A stretch of DNA of 64,000 nt from Pyrenopolyporus hunteri (lineage: Eukaryota > Ascomycota > Sordariomycetes > Xylariales > Hypoxylaceae), in assembly GCA_902806595.1 (NCBI GenBank), contig CADCXC010000022.1, positions 1-64,000 of the forward strand, written 5' to 3'. Under the pieces are notes generated by a model. It was given only the letters and a program-made list of their open reading frames with translations. It did not search any database and was not told where the DNA came from. Both the position numbers and the translations under genes were made by a program. This document shows, in pieces, positions 10,801-21,300 of the stretch; positions within the stretch are counted from its first letter, which is position 1, and each line of letters begins with the position of its first letter.

Positions 10801-11025
10801 ATGATACAGGCTGCAAGGATAATAGGTACAGGTTTAGCTACTACAGGTTTAATAGGAGCAGGAGTTGGAATCGGTGTAGTATTTGGTGCTTTAATCCTAG
10901 GAGTAGCTAGAAACCCTACCTTAAGAGGTCCATTATTTTCATATGCTATTTTAGGGTTTGCTTTCAGTGAAGCTACTGGATTATTTGCATTAATGATGGC
11001 ATTTTTACTTTTATATGTTGCTTAG
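10801..11025 (+). CDS. atp9: ATP synthase subunit c (atp9), intact
   Basis: Proteolipid that forms the rotating c-ring of the F0 motor in the inner membrane. 74 residues, the normal length: MIQAARIIGTGLATTGLIGA, two membrane helices joined by the polar loop RNPTLRG, and the proton-carrying acidic residue in FSEATGLFALMMAFLLLYVA (Glu within the second helix). No intron or frameshift; one of very few unbroken core genes here. A damaged second copy lies at 26,071. Confidence 0.95.
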   Translation: MIQAARIIGTGLATTGLIGAGVGIGVVFGALILGVARNPTLRGPLFSYAILGFAFSEATGLFALMMAFLLLYVA

Positions 11026-11139
11026 GTTGCTTTTTATTTGACAAATCTGAAGTTTTTTTTCAATTGTCTAATTGTATAAATACAGGTTTGTATTTATACA
11101 TATATTTGGTCTTAAGTATAATTTGTCTCCTGTATTTAC

Positions 11140-12060
11140 TTTAAATCAAGACTTATTATCAAGGTGCTATTTATTTTCATCTACTTTAGTTAGAGAGGGA
11201 AAAGTAATTAAGGTTTTGATAAGAAAACTAATATAACTACTAGTTACTCGTCTATTCGTAAAGCAGCTCTTGCCCTAAATGTGGATATTAAATCTTTTAA
11301 TAAACATCTTAAAACTAAAAGTATCTTAGGATTAACTTCATTATATAGAGGACAATATTTAATAACATCTAAAGAGTTATATAGTTCAGAGTCTAATAGT
11401 AATAAATCTATAAAAGATTTTAAAAATATTATAATGACCCTATAAATCAAAGAAATATAATTCGTAAAGATAATAAAGGAAAATCCTGTATCTTCCTGAG
11501 AGACTCTCCTTCCTCCTCAACTAATTGAGGAGGAAGGAGGGTGTTTGCCTGCTTGCAGGCTGCGCCGATTGGTACTATGTTGCTCGTGTTAATTTATATA
11601 TTGTTAGAGCTTTATCTAAACATGGAAAGGCTAATTTTCTTTGGTAATACTCGAATACACAACTTCAGATAATCTTATAAAATGTGAACAAAAATTAATA
11701 TATAAGTTAAACCCTGAATATAGCCTTAAGAGGTTAGCGAGTAATTCTAGTTATGTACATACACCTGAAAGTATAGAAAAATGCGTACTCTTGCATTAGG
11801 TAGAAATAAGTAGGCGAAGCCGCCGCCAAGCAAGTTAAAACCCTACCGCAAGCTTTAGCTTCGCTAGGGGTTAGAGTGAGTCTCAAAGAAGTTAACCCTA
11901 ATTTTATGGTAAAAACACTGCTGAGTCTATAGATCTTATTAGAGCAGCCGCATTGAGAATAACCAAACTTAACATACCGGGTAATCTCAATTAGAGAAAG
12001 GTATCAACACACCTTATAGAGGTAGATATATGATAGTATATAAAAAATCTTAGTTTAAGA
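11140..12060 (+). pseudogene. Degenerate ORF with repeated DNA-binding (NUMOD-like) modules
   Basis: Between atp9 and cox2. Readable pieces are YSSIRKAALALNVDIKSFNK with LTSLYRGQYLI (about 11,250-11,370) and, later, IDLIRAAALRITKLNIPG with NTPYRGRYMIVYKKS after frame repair (about 11,930-12,055). These resemble the small helix-turn-helix modules found at the C-termini of fungal mitochondrial GIY-YIG and LAGLIDADG proteins; no catalytic domain is visible. GC hairpins lie at 11,486-11,566 and about 11,810-11,870. Probably the relic of a mobile ORF. Confidence 0.45.
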
Positions 12061-12318
12061 ATAAAAAAAACAATGTACATTGTTTTTTTTTTAAGTGTGA
12101 ACTTATTTTTTAAGCATAAATATATTATTTTTGTTTTTAATCACTAATAAATAGAGTGTAATATTTCTAAAATTTATATTTATAATATGAGGGTAAGTAT
12201 GAGGGAATAGGAGGACGAAATATACTAAAACTTTATCTTTAACTCTGTATTTTTATTTAGTGTATTATATTTACGAATTTGTTCTATAAATATAGAGATA
12301 TTTTTTTATACTTTGTTT

Positions 12319-15300
12319 ATGTTACTTTTAAAAACCCTTTAAAATTAAATTTGGATGTACCTACTCCTGGGGTATATACTTTCAAGATAGTGCTACTCCT
12401 CTTCCTAAATGATCTGGGAAATCATTAATGGGGATTAAACTGCCAAATTCCGGAAAACCCTAAAGCCTATGGTACTAAGCATTAACCGAAAGGTTGATAG
12501 TGGCTGAAGTAATTACTCAGGTATAGTAACAAGCCATATGATAAGTGAAAACTTAATGGGTAATCGTGGATCTAAATCAGCTATACGTAAAAATATAACT
12601 GTAAAAGAGCAACGAGTAGACGGTAGTTGGTGTGGTACTCATTTACTACATTTAAGATGTACTCTAATGGGTTTCGAAAGAAATTATCAAGGCAAAATCC
12701 TTACTACTCAATTAGTAAATAAAATAAATTATTCCACGGCGTGTGTTAATGTAAACAAAGAAGATAATAATCATAGTTTAACTATAGATCCTAGTTTCTT
12801 TTCTGGGTTTACAGACGCAGAAGGTTCATTTGTTTTAAGTATTACAAAAAGTAATATAGTAAAATCAGGTTGAGTAATTAAACCTGGATTTTCAATACAT
12901 TTACATATAAAAGATTTATTTATCTTGGAAGCTTTTCAAAATTTTCTTGGTGTAGGTAAAGTATATATACAAGGTACAACTTCAGCGGCGGAGTATAGAG
13001 TATTCTCTATAAAAGAGTTAGAAGTAGTTTTAGATCACTTTGATAAATTTCCTCTTATCTCACAAAAATATGCTGATTACTATTTATTTAAGCAAGCTTA
13101 CCTGTTAATAGTTAATAGAGAACATTTAACACCGGAAGGTTTACGTAAAATTATATCAATAAAAGCATCTATGAATAAAGGTCTATCTGAACCGTTAAAT
13201 TATGCTTTCCTGATATTGCGTTTGCTCTAAGACCTGTAAAAGAAAATATTTCTATTTATAACCCTCAATGATTAGCAGGGTTTACTAGTGGAGAAGGATC
13301 ATTTAGAGTTAAGATTAGGAATTTAATGGTAGCTCTAAAGTTTATGTTGAACTGATTTTTCAAATTAATCAACATGACAGAGATAAACAACTATTAGCCT
13401 GTATAGCTGAATACTTCAAATGTGGAAAAATATATAAACACTCTGCGAATGCAATAGTATATACAGTATCCAAAACGTCATACTTAACTGAAATTATTAT
13501 ACTTTTTTTTCTTAAACACTCTATTTTAGGCATAAAAGCTTTAGATTTTAAAGATTTTTGTTCTATTTCTGAGTTAACTAAAATAAAGCCCATTATACTA
13601 AAGAAGGGTTAGATAAAATTACTTATATTAAAGCTAATATGAATATAGGTAGAGTCCTGCCTGAGCTTGTATCCTCTCCTTCCTCCTCAACTAGCTGAGG
13701 AGGCGGAGGGTGCTTCGCGGCTTCGCCTCCTCAGCTAGTTTAGTGTAATTTGTCGGTTAGAGATATGCAAGCTATCTGATGTTTATTTCATAAAGTTAAA
13801 TTACAACTAAAGGATAATTTTTTTACTAATTGAATGTTAAATTTGATTTTTTTTTTGCAGATGGAAGGATTAGTTGAATTACATGACAACAATCAATATT
13901 ATCGTGTAAAAGAGCCAAACCTGGGAACTCCTAAAGCTTTAGTAACCAAGGAGATATGGGAAACTTTATCTCTGGCTTAGCTAATCACTATAGGTAAGGT
14001 AATATCACTAGAGATAGAGAAATATTAATTTATTTCTAAAATGGACGATCGCGGATCTAAGTCAGTAATATTTAAGAATGTTGCTGTAAAAGAGCAACGA
14101 GTAGATGGTTCTTCAGAGAAGATGAACTCTGTAAGGTGTACTCTAAATGCTGAGAAATCAGTTTTAAGTTAAATTTATAAACTCTAAATGTAAAAGGTTT
14201 ACTATATATAGTATATATAGATCTGCTTATTTTTAAAATTATGCCATAAAAACGCGAAGAATGCAATAAGAGTTATTATTTATTGTTCTTTATTTAATAT
14301 TATTAATTATTATTATTTTTATAATAAGGATAATGGTGATTATTTAAGTTTAGTTTGTGCAACTTTTCTTATAGTATTAAATAAATATATGGTAAATATT
14401 GAAAAATCCAATTTATAGTTTAATCCATGATTTGTAACAGGTTTTGCAGACGGTGAAGCTTGTTTTCATCTTGTTATAGGTAAAAACACTGAATATAAAA
14501 TAGGCTACTATGTAAACCCAGGATTTTCTATAGCTTTACATAAAAAGATGAAGAATTATTAAGCAAAATTCCAATTTTTTTTTGGTATAGATGGTTTAAA
14601 AGTAAAAAGGATATAGTACAATTTCGAGTTTTTTCAAATAAAGATTTCTCCGGCCTAATGAAATTAGCAAGCGCTGAGTAGCTTCGCTAAGAAATTATTA
14701 CAAAGCATTTTGATTTATATCCTTTATTACAAAAAAATACGCTGATTATTTACTCTTCAAAGAAAGAATTCCAGCAGACCTTCGGTCTGCGCTGGACTGC
14801 TTCGCTGTAGAATTAATAAAAACAAAGGACATTTAACAATTGAAGGGTTTAATAAAATTATTTCTATTAGAGCTTCTATGAATAAAGGTTTACCTGAAAT
14901 ATTGAAAAGGATTTTTCAAATATTATTGGTAGAGAAAATTCCTTTGGTTATAGTACCCGGTAAATTAGATCCTAATTGAATGGCGGGATTCGCAGAAGGT
15001 GAAGGTTGTTTCTTTGTAAAATTTGTTAAAAATAACCAAAAAAATATCAAGTTATCCTGGTTGTCAAATATCTCAACATAGTAGAGATACTTTACTAATA
15101 GAAAAATTCACTACTTTTTTAATTTGCGGAAGATTAGAGTTGACAAAAGGACCATCTGTCAAATTTTTTGTTAATAAGTTTTCTGATATAACTGAGGTAA
15201 TTACCCTGAGCGAGCTCCCCCCCGCAAGCTTTAGCTTCGCTTAGCTTCGCTAGGGGAAAGTATCCTTTAGTACGTAGTAGCGTGCGCATTAAAAGTAAAG

Positions 15301-18300
15301 ATTTTATAGCTTGAAGAAAGATAGTTACATTAATGACATCAAAGGCCCATTTAACTGAAGAAGGAATTCCGGGCGCCGTCAGGCGCTGGAACTCACTTTT
15401 TCTTCCTCCTCAACTAGTTGAGGAGGAAGGAGGGATACGGAAGAAATATCCAAAATTAAATCTAGTATGAATTCTTCTAGATTATTCGCCACCGGTTTCG
15501 CTGAGGACGGAGAGGAAAATAATTAAATAATAGTTAATATTTATAGTAAAATCGAATCAAGCTTAGCCGCACCACACCAGCCAAATACATGGAAGTAGCT
15601 TAAAATTAAATGTTCCTATTATAAATTATTAAACTATTAGTTTGTAACTAAAAGTAAAAACTAGAGAGACTGATAGTTAATAAGTTTTCGCCTGCCCTCC
15701 GGAGGCGGGGGGCGGAGACGATAAAAATTTATAGGTATGTGGATAATATTATGTATTATTTAGTTATGATTTTATTTGCTGTAGCATGAATATTGTTATC
15801 TATTATAAGAAATTACGTTGAAACTAAATCACCTATATCTCATAAGTATTTAAATCATGGTACATTAATAATGTCTATATGTGTGCCTAGTAAAAAGTAT
15901 TCTGATGTTCTATTTGGAGATAATTTACCAATAAATATGTTTATCCGTAATTATTCCTCTTTACCTGCTACTGATCCTCAAGAAAACCAGAGATTCTACG
16001 ATGATATCTACACGGATAAAAAATTAATTATAAAGAAAACAAAGGTAGATCTGGAATCTACCTATGAACTAACAAAATCACAGGAGATATTTACGTAGGA
16101 CAATCTTCTAATCTAGCTTTAAGATTTATAAATTACTTTAATTCTAGTTATTTAAAAGTAAAGAAAGCCTTATCATAAGTAGAGCATTAATTAAATATGG
16201 ATATTCAAATTTCTCTCTTACTATTTTAGAATATTGTGAAAAGTCCGAGTTACAAGCAAGAGAACAATTTTATTTAGATAATTTAGGACCTGTATACAAT
16301 ATCTTAAAAATAGCAGGTAGTTCTTCTGGACATACTCTTTCAGAAGGAACTAAAGCTAAAATCAGTCAAGCTTTAAAAGGAGTATATGTTGGAGATAAAT
16401 CACATTGATTTGGTAAAACATTTAGTGAAGAAACCAAACAACGAATGAGTTTGAAAAAACTGGTGAAAATAATCCTTTATTTGGTAAAACTCATAGTGAG
16501 GAAACTAAAAACTTAATGAGAGACAAAGCTTTAGGAGAAAACACAGTGAAGATACGAAATTAAAAATGAGTGCTGTACGTGGAAATTTTGTGAATATATA
16601 TGAAAAATGTGACAAGGAAGGATTTAAACTAATCGGAAGTTTTGTGTCAGCTAGAAGAGCTGGAAAATTTTAGGGATGAGTGGAAGTACTGTTAACAGAT
16701 ATGTTAATTCAGGGGCAATATTTAAAGATAGATACAAATTTTCAACTAAATAATCTTCATAGTAAACTCAGGAAAACTATTATTAAATTTTCACTATATG
16801 CTGGGAACTTATAACTCGCCCTTAGATACTAAAATATGAACACCTAACTAGCCCCAGGCGCTGCGCGAAGTCAGACTTTAGCTTCGCTAGCTTCGCTCAG
16901 GGGGGCGTAGATGTTTATATTATCAGTAAAAACTTTAAGGGATGTAACAATTAACAATCAGCAGAAAACCAAATTAATCTAGTAAGATTAATAGTAGGAT
17001 TCTCAGAGACTACATGTGAAACAGCCAATCTATTAATATTTTTATTTTGATAAGTAATAGGAGTATTACAACATTAAATGGAAATATTATAAGTTGGTTG
17101 AAGATATAGTCCAAATAAAGGTTGACACTTATAGAATTAATATGAACTATTACACCTGCAGTAATATTAATATTAATTGCATTCCCTTCATTCAAATTAT
17201 TATACTTAATGGATGAAGTTAATGATTCTTCAATGTCAGTTTTAGCAGAGGGTCGAGGTGGCCCTAAACCGTATATATTAAATAAAATAGTAAATACCTG
17301 AGAAGGTAAAAGAAAAATATTATATTTATAAATAGTATTGGCTTAAATAACTTTCAAATTTGTACATTCCATACTAGAATAAAGGCTGGGTCTAGAATAG
17401 GTCCGGATAATCAAGATGTTATCTCTATAATAATAGGTTCATTGTTAGGTTCGGGAGGTAAAGCTAGTTTGAGTCCTGCGGGCGTAAGCTCTTTTTAATT
17501 TTACGGTTTGTACTGACTTTCGGCAAAGTATGAGTACACAATCAAAAATCCAGCCGAAATCTTAAATCCTAATTTAATAACAGGTTTTATTGATGGGGAG
17601 GGTACATTTATGATTTCAATCCTAAGAAGTAAGGATAGAGCAATAGGTTGAAGAGTAACACCAGTTTTTGCTATAAAATTATCGGATAAAGATACGGAAT
17701 TATTACTAAAGATTAAATCATTTTTTGGAGTGGGAAATCTTGTATTTAGTAAAAGTAATGGTTTTGTTATTTATCCGGTAAAATCTGTAAAGGATATTTA
17801 CTCAGTTATTATACCTCATTTTGTCCGAAGGCCTCCTTCGGTCCTGCGCTTCTGGGCGAAGCCCTGAGGAGGAAAACCCTTTATTAACTCAAAAACAAGC
17901 AGACTTCGTTTTATTAAAAAACATTGTAGAATTAATTGTTCAAAACAACATTTAACTAAAGAAGGTTTAAAAAAAATTGCGGAGTTTAAAAGTGTACTTA
18001 ATAAAGGTCTTCCTATTGAACTAGCTAAAGCTTTCCCAGGAGTAATAACCCTGTAGAAAGACCCACTGTATTACTCCCTAAAAGATAAATGTAGATTGAT
18101 TTGTAGGGTTCATTGATGCTGAAGGTTGTTTTTATGTGAATATTTTTAAAGATGCTAAAAAAACAGGATTTACAATGCAACTGAACTTTAATATTACTCA
18201 ACATATTCGTGACGCTAACTTGTTTAACTTATTAAAATATGATTGGATTGAGGTTATGTATATGAGATACCTAAGGATGTTAGCCCAGCGCGCTGCGTGA

Positions 18301-21300
18301 AATAGACCTCTCTCGTATATATATACGAGAGGGGCTAGAGTTAATTTTGTTATAACTAGTTTAAAAGATATAGTAAAAATACTTATTTCTAAGTTAAATA
18401 AATATCCTTTACATGGGATAAAAAAATTAAACTACGATGATTTTTAACTATTGTTAAACTAATCGAAAAAAAGAACATTTAACGTTAGAAGGTTTAGCCA
18501 AGATAAGATTAATAAAATCTGGTATGAATACCGGAATAAGTTTCATAGATGGAGTCCCGCTGGGGACTTGATTCAGGTTTCCGACCCTGATTTTAAGAAA
18601 TATTCAAATATTCTAGCCGCGTCTTATAAATCATCCCTTCCTCCTCAAATTTAATAAATCAAGTAAAGAGTGGTTCTTTTACACAAAAAGGGATTTCATA
18701 ATAAAGTAAAAGCAGGTAAAAGAATCGGTCCCCACAATATTGACGTTTTGTCCGTTATATTGGAATCTTTGTTAGGGAATAACGGAAGGACGATCAGATC
18801 CGTTGAAGGAACAAGAATTTGTTATAGACAAAGTAGTATACATAAAGAATACTTATTTGGATTATATTCTTTTTTTTTACTAATGGTTATTGTTCTAATT
18901 TAGAACCTAGAAAATCTAGTATTAAAGTAAAACATAAGGGTATAGAATCTATACATTATAGATATGAATTTAATACATTTACATTTAGAAGTTTTAATTG
19001 AATCCATGAAATGTTTTATCATAAAGGAAAAAGTTATAAAACCTGTGATAGAAAATTATATTACTCCTTTATCATTAGCAATTTGAATGAGTTCTTTACC
19101 ACTATCCTTTGATAAATTAGAATTAAATACAGGTATACGCAGAAAGGAAGATATTGAGAGATTGATTACTATATTAGCTAATCGTTTTGGTCTTATTTGT
19201 TATAGCTTTCAAGAAAATAAATCTTACTTTGGATTAGGTATAGCTGAAGAATCTAAAGATTTGCTTATATCTATTATAAAACCTTATTTATACATTATTG
19301 AAAAGTCGGCTGCGCGAGCTAAACCTTGTACTAATTTATCTAAGTAATTATTACAAAAAATTAATAGTGATATATCGAACTTGCGCCGATCACGCAAACT
19401 GGGTATATTTATGCTTTTATAAGAGTATAGTTTTGGTAAAAGAGCTCACACTCCGAATTTCAGTTCGAATCTGATAAGTCAGCTATCGTGGTTCAGATCA
19501 AATCACAATTAAATAGTTGCACAATTTATACTCTACGGAGGTATTTTATTATATTAAAAAAAATCTAGAAAACAGAAGTTCTATAATTAGTTTAAATGCA
19601 GATTGTTAAAAATCATACTCTAATCCTGTTGATTTAAGATCTACTATATACAAAGAAAATCTTAAGAAGGCTGGAACTTATCGTTGAATAAATTTAACTG
19701 AGGTATAATTGTTAGTAAAAATACTTAAAAACAAATTTAATTTGGATTGTACAATTCAACTTTTAAAATTAGTAATAGTTATTGTATTTATATAAAAGTT
19801 CCTCTATACCTGCTTTAAGATAAAATTTATTACCCTATATACATTCTAGTATGAAGTATAAATTAGGATTATAGTATTAAAGTCTTTTACAGTTCATTGA
19901 ATATAATATGAAATTTTACTAACCAGCTCAACATATATACGGTAGTCGTAAATTTAATAAATAGTTTTTAATACAAAATTCTACTGTTTATTAAATTTTG
20001 AGTTTCCATATCTTCTGGCGAAGCACCTCCGCCTCCTCAACTAGTTGAGGAGGCGGAGGGTGCTTCGCGGCTTCGCGGCTTCGCTGGGGATTAGGAAACT
20101 CAAAGAAAAAGATATCTTTTCTTTGGCGATGCGAGTGAAAACAGTTAATATATTTTTAGTTATGGTAAAATTAAAAATACAAGACTGTCAGTAAATAATT
20201 TTTTTTTTCTTATTATTTATTGCCACAGACTGGGTCACTTGTGGGTGTCATTTATTTGATGCTTAATGTACAGTCGAAAATATTTATATAAAGTACTCGC
20301 TACTTAATTTTAATCCTTTCATTGATGTTGATGGGTTTTATCCTTATTTATACTTAGAATCCTCGTGTAATTTAGATATGGATAATTTGGAGGGTATTTT
20401 TATGTCTAGTTCTAGACTACCTAGTTTTAATGAATTAGTAGCTAGTCTAGATCCAAATTGAAGTAAAGACCAACTTATAATTAAATTAGAAAAACAGTTT
20501 CAATTTAATAAGATTTCAGTTAAACATATTTATTCTCAATCTTACCCAAATGATATGATATTGAACTTACAAGATCGTCAATTGTTAGTTGATCTGTATC
20601 TAGGTTCAGGTGATTCATCTTATATGGTTAAACCTAATACTTTAGGTGAGTTAAGAATATACAAGATGAATGGAAATGAGGTAACTAGTACTCAAAATTC
20701 ATTAGAATTATCTCTAGATAATTCATATAAATTAGCACCAATGATATTGAAGTTACCAATACCCTGATTTTTAAACTTAGAAGATGAGTTTATAGAATTT
20801 GATTCATATTTAGTACCAGAATTTGATTTAGAGAACGGAGCTTTAAGAATGCTGGAAGTAGATAATAGAGTTATTATTCCTGAATTAACACATGTTAGAT
20901 TTATAATTACTTCTGGTGATGTTATACATTCTTATGCTTCACCTTCTTTGGGTATAAAATGTGATGCATAAAAAAAAATGAATCTAGGCAATTCATTATT
21001 AAATGTGCAAAAGAGCCAAACTCGGGAAGCCCTAAAACTTTAGTAACCAAAGTTGTAAAGTTTTCTTTACAACCGGCCTGATTAATGCCTCAGGGTGTGG
21101 TAATATCACTAAAGATGAAGGTAACTGAAATGGGCGATCGCGGATCTAAGTCAGCAATATGTAGGCGCAAGCTCTATATAGCTGTAAAAGAGCAACGAGT
21201 AGACGGTTCTTCAATCAAGATAAATTCATGATTGTAAGGTGTACTCTAGTCGCCGGGAAAGCCGGTTCTAGGACTAAATAAGTTAAATAGTGTTAACTAT

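Larger units (their letters stand above)
17254..20735 (+). mobile_element. cox2 intron 4, composite group I intron with three endonuclease segments
   Basis: Follows GCAGAGGGT and ends ...AATTAG before CACCAATGATATTG, restoring SVLAEG-HQWYWSY. At 3.5 kb it holds a LAGLIDADG fragment, a complete double-motif LAGLIDADG ORF, another single-type LAGLIDADG ORF, a group I 3' core at 20,225-20,280 (CACAGACTGGGTCACTTGTG, TGCTTAATGTACAGTCG) and an unexplained open frame at 20,270-20,735. Best explained as an intron inside an intron. Confidence 0.72.

Noticed and set aside
19410..19485. tRNA-like fold (GGTAAAAGAGCT...CAGTTCGAATCTG)
   Set aside because: A T arm and D-like arm are suggested, but acceptor pairing and a convincing anticodon stem are missing; it lies inside an intron.
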